Assembly: GCF_002876705.1 (NCBI RefSeq) | Contig: NZ_MDAG01000008.1 | Span: forward strand, 124,001-188,000 | Direction: 5' to 3' | From: Enterovibrio norvegicus_B | GTDB taxonomy: Bacteria; Pseudomonadota; Gammaproteobacteria; Enterobacterales; Vibrionaceae | DNA: 64,000 bases | Shown: positions 33,171-42,248 of the stretch, in pieces | Numbering within the stretch: position 1 is the first letter of the stretch | Layout: every line of letters begins with the position of its first letter | Position numbers and translations under genes: made by a program | Notes under the pieces: generated by a model | What the model was told of the DNA's origin: nothing | Databases searched by the model: none | Seen by the model: the letters and a program-made list of their open reading frames with translations, nothing else

Positions 33171-34615
33171 AACTGACAGATCATCGTTTGCTTAAACAAC
33201 GGGCATACATCGATGGTGTTTGGCGTGATGCTATCAGCGGTGCCACGTTTCCGGTTCTAAACCCAGCCTCAGACGAAGTGCTGGTGAATGTTCCTCGCAT
33301 GGGTCGAGAAGAAACACAGCAAGCTATCCGCGCCGCGGAGAAAGCGTTAGTGGCTTGGCAAAGTAAAACCGCCAAAGAGCGTTCCACGATTTTACGCCGA
33401 TGGTTTGATTTGATGCTGGAGCACCAAGACGATCTCGCACAAATACTCACCGCAGAGCAAGGTAAGCCGATTGCCGAAGCTAAGGGTGAAATTGCGTATG
33501 CCGCGTCCTACATCGAGTGGTTTGCTGAAGAAGGTAAACGTATTTATGGCGATACCATTCCGGGTCATCAAAGCGATAAACGTCTAACAGTGATCAAGCA
33601 GCCTGTAGGAGTTACGGCTGCCATTACACCATGGAATTTCCCTGCGGCAATGATTGCCCGAAAGGTGGCTCCTGCTTTAGCGGCGGGTTGTTCTATGGTG
33701 GTGAAACCCGCAGAGCAAACACCTCTCTCCGCGTTTGCCTTGGCGCAACTGGCGGAATGGGCTGGCGTGCCAGCCGGTGTATTCAACGTCGTGACAGGTG
33801 ACCCACGAGAAATAGGGGCAGAAATTTGCGAAAGTCCAGTGGTGCGTAAGTTGTCGTTCACTGGCTCAACGGCAACAGGGATTACCTTGATGTCACAAAG
33901 TGCGCCGACGGTGAAAAAACTCTCCATGGAGCTGGGTGGCAATGCGCCGTTCATCGTGTTTGATGATGCAGATCTTGATGCGGCAGTGGAAGGGGCGATG
34001 CTTTCTAAGTTTCGTAATGCGGGACAAACCTGTGTGTGCGCGAACCGCATTTATGTCCAGCTTGGGGTCTATGACGCATTTGCGGAAAAGCTGACAGCCG
34101 CGGTGAAAAAACTGCATGTTGGACGAGGAACCGATGAGGGCGTCACTACAGGGCCTCTTATCAATGAAAATGCGGTTCTGAAAGTAGAGAAACATATTGA
34201 TAATGCGGTGAGTCAGGGTGCGGTGATCGCGACTGGCGGTAAGCGACATGCACTCGGAGGCACGTTCTTTGAGCCGACAGTGCTAACGAATATGCAATCT
34301 TTCATGGACGTGGCACAAGAAGAAACCTTTGGTCCTTTAGCGCCGCTTTTTTGCTTCGATGACGATGATGATGTGGTCGCCATGGCAAACGATACGGAGT
34401 TTGGCCTTGCTGCGTATTTCTATGCCAAAGACATTTCTCGTATTTGGCGTGTCGCGGAAAAACTGGAGTATGGGATGGTCGGCATTAATACAGGCATGAT
34501 CTCAACAGAGGTTGCGCCGTTTGGTGGCATCAAAGCCTCGGGGTTTGGTCGCGAGGGGTCTCGTTACGGTATTGAAGATTATCTGGAAATTAAATACCTC
34601 TGCGTATCTGTGTAG
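33167..34615 (+). CDS. gabD: Succinate-semialdehyde-type dehydrogenase (GabD-like)
   Basis: A 482-residue aldehyde dehydrogenase, the same length as E. coli GabD. It shows AITPWNFPAAMIARKVAPALAAG, the catalytic Glu in MELGGNAPF and the catalytic Cys in NAGQTCVCANR, plus EETFGPLAPLF and the C-terminal EVAPFGGIKASGFGREGSRYGIEDYLEIKYLC. It oxidises succinate or glutarate semialdehyde with NAD(P). It completes the path from the ring-opened amino acid to a dicarboxylate that enters central metabolism. Confidence 0.93.
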   Translation: MKLTDHRLLKQRAYIDGVWRDAISGATFPVLNPASDEVLVNVPRMGREETQQAIRAAEKALVAWQSKTAKERSTILRRWFDLMLEHQDDLAQILTAEQGKPIAEAKGEIAYAASYIEWFAEEGKRIYGDTIPGHQSDKRLTVIKQPVGVTAAITPWNFPAAMIARKVAPALAAGCSMVVKPAEQTPLSAFALAQLAEWAGVPAGVFNVVTGDPREIGAEICESPVVRKLSFTGSTATGITLMSQSAPTVKKLSMELGGNAPFIVFDDADLDAAVEGAMLSKFRNAGQTCVCANRIYVQLGVYDAFAEKLTAAVKKLHVGRGTDEGVTTGPLINENAVLKVEKHIDNAVSQGAVIATGGKRHALGGTFFEPTVLTNMQSFMDVAQEETFGPLAPLFCFDDDDDVVAMANDTEFGLAAYFYAKDISRIWRVAEKLEYGMVGINTGMISTEVAPFGGIKASGFGREGSRYGIEDYLEIKYLCVSV

Positions 34616-34885
34616 TTTAAATATCTCGATAATATAAACACCCGTTAATGTTTGATGGTGTGAAAGTTCGATATTTTCATTTTTTTATTTTATCTGGTTA
34701 ATTCTCTCGCTGGGTTTTTTCTTGTTTGAAATATTTAAGTGAATATATCTAAGGACCATGTACGCCTGTCTTTTAATAAAAGGGAATATTTACTGGGTGT
34801 TTATTTTGAGTGGCTCACTGCCTTCATCACTATGAGGTCGGCAGTTCGCCTGTGCGAAAATGTCAGTGAAAAATAAATGGAATTA

Positions 34886-36055
34886 ATGATGAAGTATATT
34901 AAGTTTACTCTTGGTTCATGCGGTCTATTTCTATTCTCTTCTCATGTGTCAGCAATAGAAATTGAAACGGATACGTGGACGTTCAGTGTCAACGGGAATG
35001 TAAATGGTTTTTATAGCCATATTCAATGCGACGACAGTAATAATGTTGTGAATGGTAATCCATTACTTTGTAGCGGTGATGATGCCTCGGCAGTAACCAA
35101 TGGTTACTTACCTGCGGCACTGGATATTGGTGTTGCTAGAGAAATTTCTGGTTACAACATCAGTGCGCACATCATTTATGAAGGCGGTACCGTCAGCAAC
35201 GAGGCGTTTAACAATGGCAGTTCCCAAGAAGCTTTCCGTGCGTACATGAACGTCGGGAATGACACAATTGGTAGCGTCAAAATTGGTAAAGATTTTGGGC
35301 TATTTGGCAACGACTCTGTGTTCAATGATATGTCCGTGATCGGCGTGGGTGCGCATGCTGTGGCAAAAAATCCTCTCAATACCAGTCTAGGTGCTGTCGG
35401 GTATGGTTACATCTTTGCTGATCGTTTAAGCATGATTAACTATACCTTGCCGATTCCGGGTGATTTCACTGCAACGGTGGGCGTGTTTCAACCCCTCGAT
35501 CTTCTCTCTTTAGGCGCGCAAAACTCGACGACGGGCGACAGTGGTTCCAAGGCACCTGGCTATCATGGAAAACTGAAATATGCGTTTGATGGTGGTTTCG
35601 TTTCTACGTCCCTCCTGACACAAAACGTCAAAAATCAGAGTGTGGATGACAATGCGCTTGGTTGGGATGTTGCTGCGAAAATTACGCTGTTAGAGAACCT
35701 TAGCGTGTTTGGGTCTTATACCTCATCGGAAGGTGTGGGTAATACGGGGCTATTTTTTGATGCTTATGACGCCCAAGGCGAAGTGCGGAAATCGAGCGGT
35801 TATTTTTTGCAATCACTGTATGACTTCGGTGGAACACGCTTGGGTGTGAATTATGGCGTGACGGACATTAAACGTACCGCAAGCGATCCTGTCGAAAACG
35901 TGAATAAGAACAGCAAGGTGACGGTGGGTTTATATCACGATCTCTTTGAAGGCTTCATTGTGAGTACGGAAGCGTCGCGTTACCAATCTGAAAACTTTGC
36001 GGGCAATGAAATTGAAAATACAGGGCTGAGTGTCGGTGCTGTTTACTTCTTCTAA
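34886..36055 (+). CDS. Porin, probably serving the upstream catabolic operon
   Basis: A roughly 389-residue outer-membrane porin of the gram-negative (OmpC-like/type 4) sort. A signal peptide ends at VSA. The barrel begins WTFSVNGNVNGFYSHIQ, has IGKDFGLFGNDSVFNDM in the loop-3 region, and ends in GLSVGAVYFF, the terminal Phe signature. Starts at 34877, 34886 or 34889 are possible. It lies 270 bases after gabD in the same direction, so it may have its own promoter yet assist uptake of the same substrate. Confidence 0.85.
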   Translation: MMKYIKFTLGSCGLFLFSSHVSAIEIETDTWTFSVNGNVNGFYSHIQCDDSNNVVNGNPLLCSGDDASAVTNGYLPAALDIGVAREISGYNISAHIIYEGGTVSNEAFNNGSSQEAFRAYMNVGNDTIGSVKIGKDFGLFGNDSVFNDMSVIGVGAHAVAKNPLNTSLGAVGYGYIFADRLSMINYTLPIPGDFTATVGVFQPLDLLSLGAQNSTTGDSGSKAPGYHGKLKYAFDGGFVSTSLLTQNVKNQSVDDNALGWDVAAKITLLENLSVFGSYTSSEGVGNTGLFFDAYDAQGEVRKSSGYFLQSLYDFGGTRLGVNYGVTDIKRTASDPVENVNKNSKVTVGLYHDLFEGFIVSTEASRYQSENFAGNEIENTGLSVGAVYFF

Positions 36056-36390
36056 ATGCTCATGATGTTTTTATCGAACCCTACATCTTCGGGTGCTCAC
36101 CACAATACGTGACGCCCATGGATGTATGGTGTAAAGGGCACCTAATGTGTGTTTGACTGACATCGTTCTGTGCCTGTTTTTATGTTTTATCCCGTTCTAT
36201 TTTGATGACAATACTGGTGAAATGATTCCCTTAACCACGAATCCAGAGAGTCACATTGATACCTACACCTTCGAGTCTATTGGGTATAGAAAAAACCTCT
36301 GTGGTGAGCAGAGGTTTATTTTTTGGTGATGTGCTGTGCTGTGCACGTTGCCGTTACGAACGGGAAGCCAATGAGGGCTGAGGCGTAAAA
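36056..36390. other. Intergenic region between porin and modF
   Basis: 335 bases between convergent genes. It holds one bidirectional terminator (36291-36323). A 60-codon frame at 36147-36329 runs through the terminator and is not accepted. Confidence 0.6.
36291..36323. terminator. Bidirectional intrinsic terminator
   Basis: AAACCTCTG (36293-36301) pairs with CAGAGGTTT (36309-36317) around a seven-base loop. A T-run follows on the plus strand (36319-36324), and a run of A precedes it, giving T's on the minus strand. It suits both the porin and modF transcripts. Confidence 0.85.
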
Positions 36391-37842
36391 CTAGCGGCTT
36401 TCTTTTACCGCGATATAACATTGCTTACGTTCATCAAACTCAAACGTCAGTGAATGCTTAATGCTCTCAAGCTCATCCCCCTGATAGTGGGACACATAAA
36501 GAAGCTGGCTAAGATTTTCCTTCGCAATCAGCTCCAAGGTGTTCTTCATCAGCCTTCGCCCCAGATAATCCAGCCCTTGATAGGGTTCATCCAGAATTAA
36601 CAAGGTTGGCTGTTTAACAATGGCGCGTGCAATCAGCAATAAACGCTGTTGCCCATATTCCAGTTTACGAAAAGGGGTTTTGAGGTATTGGCGCATATGA
36701 AGAATATCGAGCCATTCTTTGGCGATTTCTCGCTCTTTTAATGACGGCTGGTTGTACAGACCAATGGAGTCATAAAAGCCTGACAAAATCACATCGAGGG
36801 CAGAACAATTCACGCGGTATTGCAGGTGCAAAGCCGACGAGACCATGCCGATGTGTTTTTTGATTTCCCAGATGGTTTCGCCTGATCCGCGCTGTTTTCC
36901 AAATATCTGAATGTCGTTGCTGTAACACTGAGGGTGATCGCCAAAAATCATCCCGAGCAGCGTGCTTTTTCCGCAGCCATTCGGGCCTTTTACCTGCCAA
37001 TGTTGGCCTTTGTCTATGCGCCAATCGACCTCGGTGAAGATGGTTTTCTCGGTATAAGCGACTTCGCCGTTTTTGAGTTCAAAGATAGGGTTTTCAAACG
37101 GTGTGCTGTGCTGATAGCGACGAATTAACGCCATCATATGCTCGCTTTGTTCTTTCGATTGGGCTTTTATTTGCGTGATGATGGGGTGGGTATCCCACGC
37201 GTTTTTGTTCATCAAACTGTCGAGCTTACCGTGGTTGAACAGTGCAATGTGATCAACCCACTCTGGCATGTCTTCTTCTCGTGAGAAGGTCACGAGCATT
37301 TGTAGACGTTGTGAAAGGGCGGTCAGATAGGTTGCCAACGCAGCGCGGTGTGCAACATCAAGGCCTGTGAACGGATTATCGAGCACGATAAAATCAGGTT
37401 GGGTAGCCAATGCTCGCGCTAACATCACACGGCGTGTTTCACCGGTAGACAGCACGCGAAAGCCACTCTCTCTCAGGTGATTTAGATCCAGTTCGTTAAC
37501 GAGCTTTTGTGTGAGGGCGTCATCGTGGCATTGCTCGAATATCAAGGTGTAAACCGTGCTGCCTGCATCAATGCGATCGAGGAAATCGGTGTCATCTTTT
37601 GCCAGTTCGTCGTCGAGTAATCGTTGCTGTTCAACCAAGGACACTTGCGCGAACGCCCCTGCATCGACGTGCAATTCGCCATCAAACTCAAGTTCACCCA
37701 CCAGCAGTTCACCCAGCAAAGAACCAATGTCGCCTTCGGTGCTGAATACCGCCCAAGATTCCTGAGGGGCGATTGTCCAGTGTTCAATATTGAGCGTTGA
37801 TGTTGCGCCCGTGGCGGTGAGTTGGGTAAACCTAATTTCCAT
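36391..37842 (-). CDS. modF: ModF-like tandem ABC ATPase
   Basis: A 483-residue protein with two ABC ATPase domains, matching ModF (about 490 residues), a molybdate-linked ATPase of unclear role. Domain 1 is degenerate at the P-loop (STEGDIGSLLGELL) but keeps LSTGETRRVML and FIVLDNPFTGLD. Domain 2 has a full Walker A (GPNGCGKSTLLG), an atypical signature LEYGQQRLLLIARAI and LLILDEPYQGLD. No modABC genes lie nearby. It is a single-gene unit. Confidence 0.9.
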   Translation of the reverse strand: MEIRFTQLTATGATSTLNIEHWTIAPQESWAVFSTEGDIGSLLGELLVGELEFDGELHVDAGAFAQVSLVEQQRLLDDELAKDDTDFLDRIDAGSTVYTLIFEQCHDDALTQKLVNELDLNHLRESGFRVLSTGETRRVMLARALATQPDFIVLDNPFTGLDVAHRAALATYLTALSQRLQMLVTFSREEDMPEWVDHIALFNHGKLDSLMNKNAWDTHPIITQIKAQSKEQSEHMMALIRRYQHSTPFENPIFELKNGEVAYTEKTIFTEVDWRIDKGQHWQVKGPNGCGKSTLLGMIFGDHPQCYSNDIQIFGKQRGSGETIWEIKKHIGMVSSALHLQYRVNCSALDVILSGFYDSIGLYNQPSLKEREIAKEWLDILHMRQYLKTPFRKLEYGQQRLLLIARAIVKQPTLLILDEPYQGLDYLGRRLMKNTLELIAKENLSQLLYVSHYQGDELESIKHSLTFEFDERKQCYIAVKESR

Positions 37843-38014
37843 GGTGGTGTCGCGTCCTTTCGTTCAAATATTCGTCGGCATGAGTGGGTTATAACAATTC
37901 TGTTCTCTGCCGAGAAGGGTTTTTATTGAGAAACGAGGGGCGAGATTTGAGGGACGAAAAAGAGACAAGAGGCAAGAGAAAAAGAGATGCGCGGAGTGCG
38001 TTGAAAGAGAATGA

Positions 38015-38039
38015 ACATCGGGCGGGGGTCGCCCGATGT
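38015..38039 (-). terminator. Hairpin after pepT
   Basis: ACATCGGGCG-GGGGT-CGCCCGATGT, a perfect ten-base stem 12 bases after the pepT stop codon in the direction of transcription. Only a mixed T/C stretch follows, so a strong but not canonical terminator. Confidence 0.6.
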
Positions 38040-38051
38040 ATGGTGGATAAT

Positions 38052-39299
38052 TTACAAATGACGCTCTGCGGTAATCTTGATCACTTCTACCACCACGGCA
38101 CTGGCGGCTTGCAGTGATTTCACTGGCAAGTATTCGTAGATGGAGTGGAAGTTGTGCGCACCGGTAAAGATGTTCGGGCATGGCAAGCCTTTCTGAGAAA
38201 GTACCGCACCGTCATAACCGCCGCGCATTGGGATCGCGTTCATTTGAATGCCGTTACGAGCATAGGCTTCTTTGGCGATATCAATTGGGAAGCTTGCATC
38301 ACCTTCTAAGCTGTTTGCCACGTTTTCGTAGCGGTCTGCCAAGTGAATGGATACCGTTCCTTCACCCCACAAGCCTGCACAACTGTCAGACAGGTTCTGC
38401 AAGAATGCCATTCGGCCTTGGTAGCCTTGTTTGGTGAAGTCGCGAATGTCCATTTTCAGCACGGTTTTTGCGCTGTTGCCTGTCATCTCTTTCACCCAGT
38501 AATAGCCTTCGCGGCCTTCTGTGTATTGCGGTGCTTCACCTGCTGGCAACATGCTGATGAATTGGTGTGCCATCAACAGTGAGTTTTTCAGTTTCCCTTT
38601 AGCAGACATTGGGTGCGCAGATTGGCCCGTGAAGGTGATAACCGCGTCGCCCGCATTCCAGTTTTCATGCACGAATTCACCAATGCCGCAGCAATCCAAG
38701 GTGTAACCAAAGTCTGCGCCAAAGCTTTCTACGTCGAAGGCTTTCGCGCCGCGTAGACCTTGTTCTTCATCAGGGACGAAGGCCACTTTCACGTCACCGT
38801 GAAGAATGTCTGGGTTAGCTTTCAGTGTTTGCAACGCGTGCATGATGGCGGCAATCGCCGCTTTGTCATCTGCGCCTAGCAAGCTGGTGCCGTCGGTCAC
38901 AATAATGTCGTCGCCAACATACTGAACAAGCTCAGGGAATTCCGCTTGTTTTAGGATGATATCCAGCTCGGCGTTTAGGCAAATATCACCGCCGTTGTAA
39001 GGCACAACTTGTGCCTGAGTGTCGTTTGATTGTTCTGCGCTGGTATCAAGGTGCGCAAAGAAAGAAACGGTCGGGATGGCTTGCGCCGACGCTGGCACAT
39101 TTGAAGGCAAGGTCGCCGTTAGGATGGCGGTATCGCGTAACACGATGTCTTCCATGCCCAAGACTTCAAGTTCTTTGGCAATCAATTGTGCGAGCACCCT
39201 TTGCCCATCAGAAGACGGCATGATGCCAGCAGCGCCTTTTTCTCGGCTGGTGGTGGTGTTAATGCGGGTGTATTGCAGGAAGCGATCGACGATATTCAT
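38052..39299 (-). CDS. pepT: Peptidase T (tripeptide aminopeptidase)
   Basis: A 415-residue M20 zinc aminopeptidase that removes N-terminal residues from tripeptides. Family marks are RFLQYTRINTTTSREKGAAGIMPSS at the N-terminus, VSFFAHLDTSAE (first metal His and Asp), DGTSLLGADDKAAIA, VAFVPDEEQGLRGAKAFD (catalytic Glu and metal Glu), and GYDGAVLSQKGLPCPNIFTGAHNFHSIYEYLP near the end. It lies downstream of dcuC in the same direction with 154 bases between, so co-transcription is uncertain. Confidence 0.95.
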   Translation of the reverse strand: MNIVDRFLQYTRINTTTSREKGAAGIMPSSDGQRVLAQLIAKELEVLGMEDIVLRDTAILTATLPSNVPASAQAIPTVSFFAHLDTSAEQSNDTQAQVVPYNGGDICLNAELDIILKQAEFPELVQYVGDDIIVTDGTSLLGADDKAAIAAIMHALQTLKANPDILHGDVKVAFVPDEEQGLRGAKAFDVESFGADFGYTLDCCGIGEFVHENWNAGDAVITFTGQSAHPMSAKGKLKNSLLMAHQFISMLPAGEAPQYTEGREGYYWVKEMTGNSAKTVLKMDIRDFTKQGYQGRMAFLQNLSDSCAGLWGEGTVSIHLADRYENVANSLEGDASFPIDIAKEAYARNGIQMNAIPMRGGYDGAVLSQKGLPCPNIFTGAHNFHSIYEYLPVKSLQAASAVVVEVIKITAERHL

Positions 39300-39453
39300 T
39301 ACGTTCTCCTACACGCGCTTCTTCGTGAATCGCGTGGAATAAATACAAAAACAGGTTGGGTGCGTCATACCGATCTTGTTTAGACCTTGCTTAGACGACA
39401 CACCTCAACCTGATAAAAACCTACGTGTTCATGTGATGACTGTTTCTAGTGAA

Positions 39454-40815
39454 TTAGATCAGCACTTGTGAACATACGAGCACGGACAGAAGGCCGCCCA
39501 GCATTGGGAACATGGTGCGTTTTGCTAGCTCGATAGGCGAAACGTTTGCCACGCCCGCACAAGCGATAACCACACCTGCCACTGGCGATGCAGAGCGCAT
39601 TAAACCCGCTGCAAGCTGCATTGGCATAGCAACATGTGCAGCCGTTGTACCTACTTGTGCTGCCACTTCTGGCGCGAGGTTTGAGAAGCTGAAGAATGAC
39701 GCGTTACCAGAACCCGACAGCATGGTGACCAGCACGATGATGGCAACCAACATGATCACCATGGCTAAGTAACCCAAACCAAGGTTTGCCGCACTGCCAA
39801 GCAGCATGTCGATAAAGCCGATAGCGGTGAGGCCCACAACGAATACTTGCGCCGAAATGATCAAACTCACCACGCTTGAGAACACCGCACCCATGCCTTC
39901 CAAATACACCTTCAAAGAGGCAGCAACGGCTTTGCCGTCGCGGGTGTAGATGAAATCGCAGACCATGGCGACGAACAAAGCGATGAACATTGCCGTAACA
40001 ACGTCCATGCGAACGGTGGTGATGGCAAATTTACTGAAGGTCAAAAGAAGCATCAAAGGAAGCACTGGCAGAATCGCAAACCATTTTGGCGCTTCGCGTT
40101 GCTCTTTCGCTTCAATGTTGAATTCGTGGGTGACGCCTTTTTCTGCGTCTTTCTTGTCGAAGTAACGCTGGCTAAAGTAGTGCAGGGCGGCGATAACAAT
40201 CATCGACACCATGGCCACTGGGAACTGGTAGCTGGCGAAGTAGGTGGCAACATCAATGCCTGACACTTCCGCCGCTTTGTTCGCTGCAGAAGATGCTGGG
40301 CCTAAATCCAAACAACCCGTGGTCGCAACAACCGCTGCAGCGGCGGCTGGGTTACAACCCACGCCAACCAAGACCGGATACATGGCAACAAGCAACAAGA
40401 GTGCTAGGCCGGTTGCGCTCGGAATGAAGATGTTGATTAACTGGCCAATGATGTAAGCCAGTGCCAATACCATGTAAGGGTTTTTAATGTGAGAAAGGGG
40501 CTTGGTGGCGATTTTCACCATCGCGTTTGCGGCACCAATGTGTCCCATGTATTTCGAGAAACCACCCACGGCCATGATGATCAGGCCGAGCTTCGAAAGG
40601 GTCGACGAAGAAATGACTTTAATCACTTCAAAGAAATCGACAATGATTGAACCTGTTGGTTTTCCGCCTTTAGGCAGAAAATCGGTAGTGCCATCAATCA
40701 CAGCGAGCGCAATCATGAATAAGCCAGCAAGGAACAGCACAGCTTGCGTGTTATATTTTTTAACAATGAAGTAACCGACACCGAAAATTATCGGTAAGGC
40801 TAGTAATGTGATCAT
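39454..40815 (-). CDS. dcuC: DcuC-family C4-dicarboxylate transporter
   Basis: A 453-residue polytopic membrane protein. Marks are FFEVIKVISSSTLSKLGLIIMAVGGFSKYM, IINIFIPSATGLALLLLVAMYPVLVGVG-like text, TTGCLDLGPASSAANKAAEVSG, and SGSGNASFFSFSNLAPEVA. DcuC exports succinate or exchanges C4-dicarboxylates under anaerobic conditions in E. coli. Its neighbours (aspartate racemase, RpiR regulator, succinate-yielding operon) fit C4-dicarboxylate metabolism. Confidence 0.92.
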   Translation of the reverse strand: MITLLALPIIFGVGYFIVKKYNTQAVLFLAGLFMIALAVIDGTTDFLPKGGKPTGSIIVDFFEVIKVISSSTLSKLGLIIMAVGGFSKYMGHIGAANAMVKIATKPLSHIKNPYMVLALAYIIGQLINIFIPSATGLALLLLVAMYPVLVGVGCNPAAAAAVVATTGCLDLGPASSAANKAAEVSGIDVATYFASYQFPVAMVSMIVIAALHYFSQRYFDKKDAEKGVTHEFNIEAKEQREAPKWFAILPVLPLMLLLTFSKFAITTVRMDVVTAMFIALFVAMVCDFIYTRDGKAVAASLKVYLEGMGAVFSSVVSLIISAQVFVVGLTAIGFIDMLLGSAANLGLGYLAMVIMLVAIIVLVTMLSGSGNASFFSFSNLAPEVAAQVGTTAAHVAMPMQLAAGLMRSASPVAGVVIACAGVANVSPIELAKRTMFPMLGGLLSVLVCSQVLI

Positions 40816-41071
40816 TTAAAACCTCATTTCTTACAGTCAAATGTGAAACTCTTTAACAAAAAGAGCAAAATGTGAAAATTAGAGACGACTTTTATTGAAA
40901 TTAACGCGTGAGAATCCCTTCGCCATGTTGTTAATAAGTGGCGATGTTATGTGTTTATTTGTTAATGAAAGTTATTAACGGCTTTTATGAAAAAACGGAA
41001 CGACTGATTTATGGGTGAATAAAATGGCAGTTAAATAGATGCGCTTAAAAACGATACTTAAAAAGCTGCGC

Positions 41072-41917
41072 TTAAAAAACGTTGAATTCTTCAAACAGGC
41101 TGTCTATTCGTTTAAATCGGTCATTTTTTTCTTTTTGGCGAGAAAGTCCTTTTATAAATGCTTCGATCAATGCGAAGCCTGAAGTGCGATTGTTGAAGAA
41201 ACCTGAACTTGCGCTTTCCACCGCAAACTGAACGTCGCAGTAAGAAACAAAGGGGTTTACAGGCTGATCTGTAACGAAAACAACATGCCCACCGTGCTGA
41301 TGGAACCACTTCACGAGCCGAACGGTGGTAAGTGAAAAACGGTGATAAGAAATAGCGAGTAAGGTGTCGTTCGTTGAAACATCAATAAGCTGGTGGGGCA
41401 GTGTGGAAATATCGGCTTTAAGCCAAATCACATCTTTGCGTAAATATCGCGCGAGTAAATAGAAGTAATTGGCGAGAGCTTCTGACGAGGCGCTGCCAAT
41501 AACATACAACTTCCCATTGGGGTTTTGCATGTAATCAATGGCGAGATTAAAGTCAGATTCAGAAAGGGATGCGATGGTTTTCGTCATGTTCGACATGACT
41601 TCATCAAAATGACTTTCCAATACGCTTTGCTCAGCGTCTGTATGTTGTGTGCCTTCATAGCGTTCAACAGGTGTGGTGAGTGTGAGCGCAAGATCGTTTG
41701 AAACCTGCTTTTTAAACTCTAAAAAACCACTAAACCCCAAGTGCTGCAAAAAGCGGCCGAGGGTGGCTTTTCCCACACCCATCTGTTTGCAAAGCTCATC
41801 AATCTTGGCAAACGGCAGCATCGTGTAATGCTTCATAAAATACTGAGCTATAACGACTTCTGCGGTTGTTAACGAATCCAATCCATTCACCGTGTCGATG
41901 AAGGTTTTTCTGTCCAT
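41072..41917 (-). CDS. MurR/RpiR-family regulator
   Basis: About 281 residues, start ATG 41917. The N-terminal RpiR helix-turn-helix domain (LTTAEVVIAQYFMKHYTMLPFAKIDELCKQMGVGKATLGRFLQHLGFSGFLEFKK) spans residues 15-75, and a SIS domain (LYVIGSASSEALANYFYLLARYL, ISYHRFSLTTVRLVKWFHQHGGHVVFVTD) spans about 125-260. A longer frame to 42001 exists, but it would run through the repeated GGGAA/TTCCC inverted repeats, which look like operators. It is divergent from the racemase gene and probably controls it, itself, or both. Confidence 0.88.
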   Translation of the reverse strand: MDRKTFIDTVNGLDSLTTAEVVIAQYFMKHYTMLPFAKIDELCKQMGVGKATLGRFLQHLGFSGFLEFKKQVSNDLALTLTTPVERYEGTQHTDAEQSVLESHFDEVMSNMTKTIASLSESDFNLAIDYMQNPNGKLYVIGSASSEALANYFYLLARYLRKDVIWLKADISTLPHQLIDVSTNDTLLAISYHRFSLTTVRLVKWFHQHGGHVVFVTDQPVNPFVSYCDVQFAVESASSGFFNNRTSGFALIEAFIKGLSRQKEKNDRFKRIDSLFEEFNVF

Positions 41918-42000
41918 GGGGAATTTTTCCCAAATCCTTAATCTGCGGGACATATTTCCACTCGGCCTGTGGGAATTCAAGAGAATTGCAGTTTCCCACA
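41918..42000. promoter_or_regulatory. Candidate RpiR operators (GGGAA/TTCCC inverted repeats)
   Basis: TGTGGGAA (41968-41975) and TTCCCACA (41993-42000) form a perfect inverted repeat with 17 bases between. A second, compact one, GGGAATTTTTCCC, lies near 41919-41931, and a partial TTTCCA half-site near 41955. Repetition of one half-site next to a regulator gene suggests autoregulation. Confidence 0.45.
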
Positions 42001-42248
42001 TAAAAAGTGTGACTAATATGTCCTTGTATTTATTCCGTTAACGACTCGGTAGGCTTTGTTATTGATAATACGCTTAACATCTAGTTTTTGTTATATAACC
42101 AGATGGATATGCTGCAAATGCGTCTCTATGCTGCTGTTTGATCAAGGAAAATTTGGAATCTCTTGTTTAGATTGCGTTATCGGATCGCCATTGGTCCTTC
42201 CTCTGATATCGATTTTCAGAGCATTCGCACAATTCAAAAGGAGTTTTC
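41918..42248. other. Divergent control region of RpiR and racemase genes
   Basis: 331 bases. It contains the GGGAA/TTCCC inverted repeats at 41918-42000 and a small hairpin CTCTGA-N9-TCAGAG (42201-42221) close to the racemase start. No further gene is supported. Confidence 0.55.

Noticed and set aside
36147..36329. 60-codon frame after the porin gene
   Set aside because: It reads through a strong bidirectional terminator and has no conserved pattern.
40961..40979. GTTAAT-N7-ATTAAC repeat upstream of dcuC as an FNR or CRP site
   Set aside because: It does not match the FNR (TTGAT-N4-ATCAA) or CRP (TGTGA-N6-TCACA) patterns, and AT-rich dyads are common by chance.
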